Below, one piece after another: positions 11,483-22,037 of a DNA stretch of 64,000 nucleotides (position 1 is the stretch's first letter; each line of letters starts with the position of its first letter). The stretch is from Artocarpus heterophyllus (taxonomy: Eukaryota > Streptophyta > Magnoliopsida > Rosales > Moraceae): contig CM046345.1 in assembly GCA_025403435.1 (NCBI GenBank), positions 16,348,160-16,412,159 on the forward strand. The letters run 5' to 3'. The translations under genes and the position numbers were made by a program. The notes beneath the pieces were generated by a model. That model ran no database searches and had not been told where the DNA came from. It worked only from the letters and a program-made list of their open reading frames with translations.

Positions 11483-11929
11483 TTTCTATCCATTTTGCAA
11501 TACCTAAATCGAAATAATAAATAGTAAATATTAAACTAAAATTAATTTCACGATCTATATATATATATATATATTCACCTATATATATTAATTAATCATA
11601 AAACAAAAACACCACTACCGACAACGGTCACAAGTTACACATACTCATTATAAAACAAAGAAATCATACCCATGATCCACAATACAAATTTCATGGAATA
11701 AACAAAAAAATCAACAACTATGTATCAATTTCGGATTAATTATACAACACAATCAACAACAATTTATCAATTTATAACAAAAACTTACAATTTGGACTGA
11801 GTTTAAGTAGTGTGGAGGCGGAGAGGGATGGCGGCAGCTGATTCGAACACATCTGTGTTTGTATTTAAGAAGCGAGTTTCTAAATTGTGTCTAAAAGTTG
11901 AGGTGGAGAAGGGGTTTTAAAATAAGATA

Positions 11930-12246
11930 CTATGACGGTTTTGTTAAAAAACTGTCGTGGAATACGGGAGCTACCACGATGGTTTTTTAAAGGGATTCCA
12001 CAACGGTTTTGTGAAAAACCATCGTGAAAGATGAAGATTCCATGACGGTTTTCTCAATAACCGTCATGGAATCCCCCTCTCTTCCATGACGGTTTTTTAA
12101 AAAACCGCCGTGGTAGCTCTCACCCCCTTCCACGATGGTCTTCGTTTTTGCGGGCGTAACTCACCGCGCTTTTCTCGCGGCACCACGACTGTTTTTAGGA
12201 AACGGTCATTAAATAAATGTCGTCTAATCCAAAATTTGTAGTAGTG
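11930..12246. repeat. CACTA right subterminal array and terminal inverted repeat
   Basis: About seven copies of TACGACGGTTTT-like units in alternating orientation lead to the terminal TTTGTAGTAGTG. Bases 11483-11930 between the array and the transposase are AT-rich leader with a (TA)n run at about 11553-11572. Confidence 0.85.
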
Positions 12247-12537
12247 TATTTAACAGATTTAGTAATTAAATGGCCAATATATGACAAGTTTCAGAGTTCA
12301 AAGGTTTAATTTTGTTATATTTTAAAGTTTATGGGTCAAAATGAGACACGTTGCATAGTTTAGAGGCAAAAGTGAAACTATTTGGCTCAAATTTGTTAAT
12401 ATTTAATAGATTTATTAATGGAAAGGCTAAAATGAGACACATTGAATAGTTTATGAGTATAATTTGCTACGTTTAAAGTTCAATAAGCCAAAATAAGATA
12501 AGTTGCATAATTCAGGATTAAAAGTAAAATTAATCAT
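12247..12537. mobile_element. Fold-back element, right half
   Basis: This is the inverted counterpart of 2925-3240, starting after the CACTA target duplication. Landmarks are AAAATGAGACACGTTGCATAG and AAAATGAGACACATTGAATAG, complements of units in the left arm. No genes. Confidence 0.65.
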
Positions 12538-12921
12538 AAATAAAATGATCTATAATCAACATATATACATATATTTCAAAATAATAAAAAATATTAGACA
12601 TTCCTTTTTTTAGTAACTAAATTGCAAAATTATTTCAAATGAAAGGAAAAGAGAAAGGAGGGGGAAAGAATGTATTTTGCTTTTTGGTTTTGTTTTGTTT
12701 TTAAAGAAATTCAGCTCGAATTAGTAACAAGCAACTTTGAACACTTTACCTATTAAAGGTAAAAAACGAATTGAAACATTTTGTCATTATTTGATCTTTC
12801 TGCATTTACTAGTCAAAAATACACGTTATGAGTGAGAATTATGATTGTTAAATAAAATGATCTATAATTAAAATATTTACATATATTTCAAAACAATAAA
12901 ACACATTAGATACGTTCTTTT
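12538..12921. repeat. Tandem duplication including UGT 3' flank, second copy
   Basis: TAAATAAAATGATCTATAAT at about 12538 recurs at about 12850, a ~312-bp period. The unit includes 12608-12845, the second copy of the UGT 3' flank (first copy 2672-2905). So an A-B-A'-B' duplication existed, and the fold-back element later inserted between A and B. The A'-B' junction at about 12840-12855 is the uninterrupted version. Confidence 0.72.
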
Positions 12922-14178
12922 TTAGGATAATATACTAGACACATCCGAAAATACATATAAGGGTATAAGGTTAAAAAAATAAGAAAAAAATAGAGAGAAT
13001 GATATATAAGTTTATACGTATCAAAAAAAGAACAAAGAAACAAAACTAGAATAAACGAAATTAAGATGACAAAAAAAAAAAGCAAATGAAAAACCAAAAA
13101 AAAATAAAGGAGAAAATGAGTACTCAACACTTGGCACACATCGACAAAATACCAAATATATTGTCACTTTTACTTATGTTTGTTTAGAAATGTTTCCGCA
13201 CGTGTTTTCGTATGGGAGTTACATGATCACTTTTATGCTTCAATTTAAGTGCTATTTGGTTTATTTTAGAAATATTTTTCTTGTTTGTTAAAAAGAAATT
13301 GGAACAAGATAATATTCTTTTATTTAGGGGAAATTTTGTATTTTAATTAGAACAAGATAGCATTCTTTAAGAAAATTAATTCATTCTTAATTCTTCAATT
13401 TTATATAATATGATCGATTTCAAATTTGTTGATGATGCATCTAACGAGTACATTAACGATTATCTGTAAAAAGGAAAAAGAAAAAAGATAATGATTCTCA
13501 TAGAGTTTTTTTATATTTTTATTCAAAATAATTGATATCATAGTGTTAATTCACGAGGAAACGTAGAAATTCATAGTGTTATATATATTTATATATAGGA
13601 TGATTATAAAGAGTTTCCAGGAAATTCATTATAAAGAATTTCTAGCTAATTCTAAAACTGAAAACGTAGAAGGAAGAATAAGCTTATATGTAAAACCATT
13701 TAAATTATATCTAGCCATAAAATTATATCATACACTTGAAAGATCAACACTCCAAGATCATTGATCACCATCCAAAATAAGGTGAAATCAATTGGTCAAC
13801 TAAATTTTCTAGAAGAGAAACAAAAAATCCCCACCCCTTAGATAGCAGGAAAAGAGACAAAGGCCTATATGTTGCATGCACAGCAGCTGTCCTAAAAGCA
13901 ATTGCCTCTAATTGCAGCATAAAATGATATAGCAAAACCATAAATATAATAATGAAAAAGGGACTGAAATGCTGTAGTTGACAATCTATTGCAATGATAA
14001 TTTGAGACAATTGTATGTTGAAGTGAATTAAAAAAAAAAAAAAAAACTCTTTAGGAAAAGGAAATTCAATGCATTTAAGGTAGCACACGAGGACCTATTC
14101 TGGCGGGATTATTAGATGTCCAAAAGATGTGGAACCGCACGGGAAACTTTTCGACTGTATATTTGTGGTCATTCTTGG
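12922..14178. other. Gene-free AT-rich interval
   Basis: Long A and T runs and short chance frames only. I see no conserved protein, RNA gene or structured repeat here. Confidence 0.5.
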
Positions 14179-16380
14179 CACTACAAGAAAAATGATATTC
14201 GCCATGACAAAAAGTTGTCGTTAAAAGTTGAAATTTGTTGGAAAAGAATTATTTGCAACGACATATGGTCACAAAAATGTAGTCGCAAACAGTTAGCTGC
14301 AAAAACATTAATTGCAATAACATTGCATCGTCGCTACTACATTAGCGACGACTATCGTTGCAAAAAAAGTAATTGTAAATGTGTCATCGATAGCTTTAAT
14401 GGATTGACATAGCTTCCATTTTAGCGTCACTTTTCAAAAAATATCGTTAATTCTTCTTCATATGTCAATGTGGCTTAATGTTCTGCGATGACATTTTTCA
14501 AAATGTCGTTACTAATGGTTTTGTTTTTTTTTTTTTTTAATTTTTTTACAACAACAATGTCATTGTAAATACATTATTTTTTCTAAAATATTTATAATAT
14601 TTAATCATAATATTTTTGTATTTAATTTTTAGTTTGTCATTTTATTAATATAATTTATTACCATATATTTAAATTCAAAATTAAATAGAACTAATTGAAT
14701 TATAATAATAAAAATAAATTAATTTTAAAAAGAAATTGATAATAAAGTGTTTCATTACTAAAATAAAACCAAAAAATAATGTGCAAAAATATTAAACAGT
14801 TTAGATAAATAAAAACTAAATACAATCTAATCCCCTAAATTTGTAGTATCACCGGTGTCATCCTCATTGTCATCAATGGCATCTGAAGTAGGCGAAGGAC
14901 TTGGTAGGGCATAAGGTTGAGGACAAGTCATGGGTGGGAATTGGATATTAGGGTGGAACTGGGCTAACAACTCCATCATCTGCTTTTAGTTCTCGTATAT
15001 TTGCATGTTTTGCTCATACGATCTTCACAAAAATTCTTCCATGTGTGGGTCAACATATGTTAAAGATGTTCCCTCTAGCTAGGAGCTAGAGGATGAAGCA
15101 GCGATAGAGTAAATCCTCTACAAAAGTATAGGGCCTACTTTAGTCTTGTGTCCTCTACATGTACTTAGAACTTATTCTAAAATTCCCTCCTTATTAATTG
15201 TAGTGCAGATGAGCCAGAAGCAGACTATGTCCTTTAGGTTTGTCTCCCTCCATCGTATTCTACATAAATAAAAGTAAACGCATGTTATAAATACATATGC
15301 TAATTTAAATAAGAAAAGATAATATTAACCAATAAAAATATTTACAAAAGTCTGTTGTGCTTGGGGGTTGTCCCAAGTATTCTCGTGACGATGTATGTCA
15401 TCCTAATTGTCTATAGCAAACATCGGTTGCTGGGTCTCCTTGTGGGCCTACCTCAATTTGAATATATTGGAATAGTATATTAGATTATTAAAGTCAACTT
15501 TTACAATGAATAGTAATTGAAAATATACTTACTAACCTTCTTATCGCGATGCAAGGAGTTTGATATTCGACCATGTAAGCTTGACAACTTTTGGTTGTCA
15601 CGATTATTCTTATTTGTGTCTTTTTTGTGTTTATAATTATATTTAAACTTAGCAAAATTGAAATTAGTATATATAATTAATCACCAACTTACCAGATCTA
15701 CAATTACTAAAAACTTGGCGTACATGAACCTATCGCAACAAGGTCCCCAATGATTTTGATTCCTGAGGTTGGGTGGAAGGTCACTCTTCCAATCCTTATA
15801 ACATTTAGCTACCTCCCTATTAACTACATAACGGAGGATACCGTCCTTGTATTTGTAATCAAGGGTAAACCAATCCTAGAACAAATTCAACATGTTAAGT
15901 GGTTTTATTACGTATAACTTTATGAGGATTTATAACAATGATCAGGTTGGATGAATACCAACATGCGATCCCATATGATTCTCTTATGCTGAAGTTCACA
16001 TCTTTCCAGGCATTGTGATACAGATAACATGCATCCTTGGTGTAAATGCCGACTGCACTTTTGAACCAGGAACCAAACTAGCCAAGTGCCTTCTAGGTAT
16101 TGGCATCCTCGTCAAATTTGAGGCCATTTCATGACTCAACCTCTACGTGTTCGAATTCTATGCTGTAAATATCAATCAATATTTCAGATTAACATTACTT
16201 CACGATCATATTTACTATTTATATAATACTGACTGAATAAATTTGACAAATTTGTAATTAAGTTATAGCATACACGACTAACAGTGGGAAGGAAGTCTAT
16301 AAGGACTCGGTGGAGGCTGTGCTTCCCTTAAAGATCCAGTACAAGTAGCGGTTGGATCAGACATTGTTGGCTGTTAACAA
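14179..16380 (-). mobile_element. Decayed second CACTA (En/Spm) remnant
   Basis: CACTACAAGAAAA at 14179 is a canonical En/Spm-type terminus and is followed to about 14520 by alternating short repeats (AACGACA, GTCGTTGCAA, TTAGCGACGAC). From about 16100 to 14830 the minus strand encodes broken stretches of a Transposase_24-type protein, for example the reading of 15880-15690 gives DYKYKDGILRYVVNREVAKCYKDW and then NHWGPCCDRF. The gene polarity relative to the left end matches the first CACTA element. No matching right terminus was found downstream, so the right boundary is approximate. Confidence 0.7.
14830..16380 (-). pseudogene. Transposase_24-like (TNPA-type) remnant
   Basis: Only degenerate coding traces remain on the minus strand, with frameshifts and probable introns between AT-rich gaps. 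The recognisable part is the KDGxLRxVVNREVAxCYKDWKxxL motif near 15880-15740 and a C-terminal tail rich in Pro/Gln near 14980-14870. It cannot be functional. Confidence 0.6.
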
Positions 16381-17708
16381 ATTAAAATTAGTTTGACTAT
16401 TATATGGGTTACAATGATTACACCGGTTCATGCCTGCCCTTCTCTATGTTGCTAGGAACTTTCACGAAGGTTCGGCCTGGATGTGTCGCCAACAGCTTCG
16501 CGTTGCCCAATCATCAGATAAAGACAAACATCGTGCGTGCATGATGGAGATACCGATAGTTGCGTGATGCTGGTGAATCTCGACGAGGAGCAGTTGACCA
16601 AATTTCTCAATCTCGTTGGTGGTACTGTGAAGCCCAAGCCCAAGATTAGAAGATCGAATCAAAACCAGAGCGACAATCTGCAAGGAGTAATAGTATCTTC
16701 TTCGCTCCAGATCTGGAACCAAAGCGCCAAATAGTAGATCCGCTCCGCCATCCGACGATCTCCAGTTATGGATTTTGCAACTCCGCCATCTATCAAGCTG
16801 CGACTGTTTGAAATAAAGTTTTCCTTTTTTGTTTCCTTTATGTTTTGGATTTTTAACATTTTTGGCTGAGATTTCGTTGTCAGTGTCATACCGCTGACCT
16901 GCTTTAATCGTCCAAACAATTTTGAATTAGATTTATGATTCGGATGAGTTTTGCTTCACATTGTTCTTTGACAATAAATTCGATTTTGTCGGCTTCATTT
17001 TTAAATCTAGAGTCATTTTTTCAATTTAGAATTGTTTTGACGAACAATTTTAGTATTGAGAATGAACAAGTCGTACAAGCTGATTTGCTACTGTTTGGTA
17101 CTATTGTATGTCTTTTCAGTTTTATTTGAAGATTTGCCGAATGAGAGTATATCACAGCATACTTTATGCATGCACAGATCACAGTATATCACAGTACATT
17201 ACAACTTCACGGGTTCCGCTCCAGGGCACTTGGTGGCTTTTGCTCCGGCATCTTATAGATTCCGTGCTGGCACTTAATAGGGTTCCACTTTGGTAGTCCG
17301 TGTTGTTGACCAAAGTAATCATCTACCACATAAGGGGTGAGAGAAAGAATGATCATTTAGACATTTAATAAATCATTATTTTAATTAAAAAATGAAAGAT
17401 AATTTAGACGTTTAATAAACTATCTTTTTAATTAAAAGAACAGTTTTAAAACGAGTTTTTATAGGAAGACAATCTTAAAAAGATACTACTTTAGAGGGGC
17501 TATTTTTGTGCTTTTCCCTTTAATATTTCAACAGAAATTTAATTTCTTTTTGAACAATATTAAAGTCTCTATTACATACGTACAAGTATGATATTTCTCG
17601 CTTGTATCTAACGCTTACAAAACCGGAGGTAACAAAAACGTAAGCGATCTAAAAAAAAAAACAAAAAAACAAAAAAAGGGGCTCCAAAGCCAGCAAAACA
17701 CTACTTCT
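16381..17708. other. Interval with an unassigned open segment
   Basis: Bases 16440-16800 are noticeably more GC-rich than their surroundings, and a 65-codon plus frame (16537-16734, with VNLDEEQLTKFLNLVGGTVKPK) is open. I do not recognise it; it could be a captured gene fragment next to the CACTA remnant, or chance. At 17350-17450 a ~51-bp unit (ATTTAGACxTTTAATAAA) is tandemly repeated twice. The rest is AT-rich and featureless. Confidence 0.3.
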
Positions 17709-18355
17709 TTAGTTGTTTTTTGGTGGATGAGGTCTAGGAACATGATAATCGGCATTGAAAGCTATAAAATCAGCCATTTTGGCCTTCAAGCGACGAGGTC
17801 TTGAATTCTTGAAATTGCATTTCACGTTGAGAACTCCCTTCTCCCCGTGGACACAACTGCCAACAAAATGTTCCTCTTCAACCATTCCCAAAACCCTTTT
17901 AACCATCATTTTCCTTCCTCCATGTCCCTTTTTTCCGACCTCCACGGCTGTCGGAACACCATCATAGATTTCCTATTAAAATAAAGTCATGGTCGTTTAG
18001 CTAATAATAAAGATTTTTTTTTTTTTGAAATTTATCTGTTTGAATGGTATGAGTATCACGTTAATATTATAAAGGAGGTGATATAAGTCATACCTTTTCA
18101 GAGTTAATACTGGCACTTTCTAATTCTGCTCCGACAACCTTTGTACGCATGTTGAATGCTGCAAGAGTTAATTAAGCATAATTAAGTAATGAAGCTAATT
18201 CAGTGATATATACGTATATAAAGCTAAAAAAAAAGGCATAAAAAGGGCATAAGATAAAAATACTTACCTTGGTACTGCTTATCTGAGCTGCAAATTCTAA
18301 CATGATATAGCATAGTTAACACAAGTAAAGAGCTAATAAACCTACAGGATACCAT
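17709..18355 (-). CDS. RGF: Root meristem growth factor / GOLVEN / CLEL peptide precursor, three exons
   Basis: Exons on the minus strand are 18355-18268, 18158-18094 and 17972-17709, with GT...AG introns of 109 and 121 bp. Donor GTAAGTA and acceptor CTCTTGCAG fit intron 1, and the exons join in frame to a 138-residue precursor. Residues 1-24 form a secretion signal (MVSCRFISSLLVLTMLYHVRIC). The middle is a variable basic propeptide. The last 13 residues, DYHVPRPHPPKNN, match the RGF/GLV/CLEL signature: an N-terminal DY for tyrosine sulphation, Pro at position 5, the HPP core (likely hydroxyproline) and a terminal Asn, closest in style to members ending HPPKNN. Such peptides are secreted and perceived by LRR receptor kinases that control root meristem and PLETHORA gradients, gravitropism or lateral roots. 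No lesion is seen. Which paralogue it is cannot be told here. Confidence 0.9.
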
Positions 18356-18445
18356 CTTTTAGCTGCTTATTTTTCTTTGGGTATATGCTAAGTAGTTGTT
18401 TTGACAACATAAGAGAGAGGAAAACATTTGATGGGGAAGAAGCCC

Positions 18446-18451
18446 TTTATA
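18446..18451 (-). promoter_or_regulatory. TATA box of the RGF-like gene
   Basis: CTCTATAAAGGGC on the minus strand lies ~90 bp upstream of the start codon, leaving a leader of about 60 bases with a CT-rich stretch (TTTTCCTCTCTC). Position and context fit a core promoter. Confidence 0.6.
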
Positions 18452-18498
18452 GAGTCCAAACGAAGTCAATGCTAGCTAGGGTTCCAACAATCTTCCAA

Positions 18499-18523
18499 TA
18501 TTATTATTATTATTATTATTATT
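18499..18523. repeat. (ATT)n microsatellite
   Basis: Eight consecutive ATT units lie about 50 bp upstream of the RGF-gene TATA box, so length variation here could alter promoter spacing. Confidence 0.9.
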
Positions 18524-18529
18524 TTGCAT

Positions 18530-21500
18530 TTCCCTATAAGCTAATTAAATATTATGAAAGTGGGGTTCATGCAGTTATTCATTGGGAAACTCGAGAGAGA
18601 AGCCAAAAAACAAGACAACAAAAAGGAAAAAAGCAGCGTTCAAATTAAGGAATGGTGTTGATGGAAAGTTGAAAATTTAATAAAATTAATGGTTAATTTC
18701 CTCTATGGGGTTGGGGTATGAAGAAGTGTGTTTGTTGGAGAAAGTTGTGTGATCGCGTGGAATGGAAGATACGGTGTTCAGCGCCTGTCTGCCGCCATGC
18801 ATGCAACGAGGAGTTTGTTTTTCTGGGTGGCCAAGACCAAAGTTGGACGCGGACAATTCGATGCATTGGGTTTTGTCTTCTTTTTTTTTAATATTTAAAG
18901 GTGAGAGATTTAAACTCTAAAATTAGATGTTGTTTTACCGCTAGGTTATATCTGTAATTATATATATGTAACAATAGATTTCGTCATTCTTATTTCTCCT
19001 TGTAATTATATTTTTTAATATTATTTTATTTTAAAGACTCTACTTCCATGTTCATGTATATATATACGTACATACATTCATTCAAGGGTGGGGCCGCAGG
19101 GCGGGTGTGACATTAATATTTTATGATATACAACATTTACACACGCTATGTTAACTAATTTTCTTTAATGATCACGTTAGTCTGTTTGATTATCCTTTAA
19201 GGGGGATTACAAAACTATACTTTCTAATTTAAACTTTTAAAAAACAATTTGTTTGTGGAAATGAAACACGTACGTATGTTTCAGTTTATGTTGTCTCTTA
19301 GTGGAAAAAAAAAAAGAAAAGAAGTGAACAACATGTCCTCTTTTTTCCTTACCATTTTCATATCTGTTCAATAACTACATGATATTTAATTAAAAGTTAA
19401 TTAATAATTATTCTTCCAAGTTTTAACTATTTCTCAATTTCTTACATTTGTTTTTAGAAACTATAAAGATATCTTTGCAATTTAAAAAATTTATTTCAAC
19501 TTCATCCCTATGAATAGTAAAATTTAGGAAAAGCAATTACTCTTAAATAGTTATAAAAAATATTTTATAGATTTAAAAGCATAAAGATACTAAAACAAAA
19601 CATCAAGGTTTTCAAAAAAAAAAAAAAGATCTTAAATTTTATGACTTTTTAAATGTTAAGTATTTTTAAAAAAATTTCCAAGGATAAAAGTATATTTTAT
19701 AAACAAATTTTGTCTAATTAAAGTCTCTATGTCTATCTCCATGTTTCCAAAAAGTCTGCAAGTAGAGCCAAAATTGTAAAAGTATTTAAAATTCAAATAA
19801 TATCTTTGTAATTTCTAACAACAGAAGAACAAACTAAAAAATAATTAAAACAAAAAAGTATATTTATGTGGCATGCGTGATATTTAAATTGAAATGGTAT
19901 TTTAATAATGTAGTATGATATTATTGAAGTCGGGGAAATATCCTTATACTTATATCAAACATCCATTTCTATAGATTAAAAGAACAATTCAGGTATGGAT
20001 ATTTGAAACACAAAATCAAAGGTAAGCTTGAATAAAAAACAATAGAAATTAAAATAATATATTCGGACGCACATCTTAAACGAGATAGATCATATATTTA
20101 AAATGATTTCCATCCGGTTGTGGTCAATGAGTCACGGCAGCAATATTAAAACTATAACATTAAGTCTGAAGGATTGGGTTGTAGTTTCCAATATTAGAGG
20201 CTAAAAGGTACCCCGTATAATTATCAAAGCCGTATCATAGCCAGAAAAATAAATCAGGCGGGCAGAAGGTATACTAAAATTGTCAAGAAAAATTAAATGA
20301 AAGAGATATATAATTTTAGAGGTGAAACATAATTACGCATTATAATTTTAAGAGAGCATAATGTAATTTTTATAAAAAATTTTCATGATCCGTGTGTAGC
20401 TCCGTCCGTGGCTGCATATCTGCAATTTTTTCCAAATTTATTTCCTAAATAATATATACAAGTTCGGGAAATTAAATTCTAACTAGAGCAATTACGAATT
20501 TTTTTTCCTTCAAAAAAAGTTTATTTTAAAGGCTAAAAATTGCTTTACGAAAATTTTCTTCCAAATTTTCACTGTTTTTTTAACACACTTGCGTACGTCA
20601 AGGTGTAATTTTTATTTTATTTTTATTTTTTTGGGGTAAGAAAACGAAAAAGTGAATTGGGCACAAAAGATAAAACACATGCAGCTGCTCCCGGTTGTCA
20701 CTGTCATATTGGCACAGTTTCTTATGGTAATGGAAATTACCGAGGCTGTTATTTGCTAATTAGAGAGAGTTTTTAATGAGTGTGAAAGAAGTGAGTCAAT
20801 TAATTATATAACTATATATATAGCTATATATTTTTTTATTAGTTGGTTTTATGGGGTTGGCCAAGATTGGTTTTCTCTTTGACTGAAATTAAGTGTTCTT
20901 GGGGATATGTGTTATCATATGATCATCGAGTTGTTCGATCCATTATACAAATCAAATGTAAAAGTCTATGGTCATAGAGTCTATTCTAATGGCTGTAATG
21001 CTTTATGTTTACCAAGAATACCAGTTATTCGAGAACTTCTATCTCATGAATTTGTCAAAAGACTAGACATGCCATTTTTTTGAATCCTTGTAAATTTATG
21101 CAACCAAAATAACGATTCTAATTTTTCATTCTCATGTGCGTTGAACTTATTAGTATGTTTGGTTGATAGATTCCGACAGAAAATTTTTGTTCAAATTTAA
21201 AATTTTGATTCAGAAAAAACCCACAAAAAAGTAATGTTTGTATTGTGAATCAACCACATAAATTTGCATTTTTTTTTAATTTTTCATTTAAAGAGTGTTT
21301 GAAATTTTAGTTCGAACCTATCAGTTACAACTGTGAACAGTGTATAAAGCTTCTAGTAATTATAGTAAGACGCAAAAAATTACTACAGTGTAATACTCTT
21401 ATATGTTACAGTTTTTAAGCCTAAAACATCAATCTAAATGAAAGCTAAAACCTTTATGACTTTTTCGGCTTTGAATTCAAATCTCTATTGCTTATTTGTC

Positions 21501-22032
21501 ATATCTTTTAAATTTACCAACATGGCCATACAAATAGAAATTAAATTTTAAATAAACTTCAACAATGTAGTAATATGTCAAAATTTAATTGGAAAGAGAG
21601 CAAACAATAAAAGAACAAGTCTTTGCTGTTCAGCAGTTTTCAGCCTTTTGTTTGATTGTTGAAGTATCATCACAAGATTTTTGAGAGAGGGCAAAAAATT
21701 TGGAGGTCGATACGTAGACTTCTTGATCGATGGAGTCTTCAAAGAAAACTAAAAATACGCTGAATAAACTATACATGATATATTAAAGCTGATAATTTAA
21801 AGCTTTTAAGATGCATATATGACAATTTTCCCCAGATAAAAAAAGGAAAATTTCTTTTATCTTTGCTAAAACTGATTGAACAAGGGGATCTGAACTTAAG
21901 ATCTTAAACTTGTATCTAGGTTTCATATTTTTAGCTACAACTAGCTACTTAGCAGTCCCTAAAAATCAAGGTTTTATCCAATTTACTTGTTTTTGCTACG
22001 CATCAGAAGAATAAGGAGCATTTGTATTTTTC
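18530..22032. other. Gene-free AT-rich interval
   Basis: No convincing coding frame. 21150-21430 carries a MITE-like palindromic module (TTACTACAGTGTAATACTC...TATATGTTACAGTTT) also seen at 25410, 28000 and 30610. The region next to 18530 should hold distal RGF promoter sequence. Otherwise only homopolymer and TA runs were seen. Confidence 0.5.
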
Positions 22033-22037
22033 ATTGG

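Larger units (their letters stand above)
3768..12246 (-). mobile_element. CACTA (En/Spm) transposon, 8.5 kb, TSD TAT
   Basis: The left end CACTACTACAAA at 3768 is matched by the inverted right end TTTGTAGTAGTG ending at 12246. The 3-bp target duplication TAT (3765-3767 and 12247-12249) is exactly what CACTA elements make. Arrays of CCACGACGGTTT-type subterminal repeats lie inside both ends. Transposase fragments run on the minus strand: the TNPD N-terminus at 11482-10850 and a Transposase_24-type second ORF at about 6520-5160. The middle of the transposase is missing, and a truncated Gypsy element occupies 6520-10372. The element is non-autonomous but has intact ends, so it could still be cross-mobilised. 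Confidence 0.93.

Noticed and set aside
13765..14088. 107-codon minus-strand frame rich in Phe and Ile
   Set aside because: It runs through a poly-A tract and AT-rich DNA, with no signal or domain pattern beyond composition.
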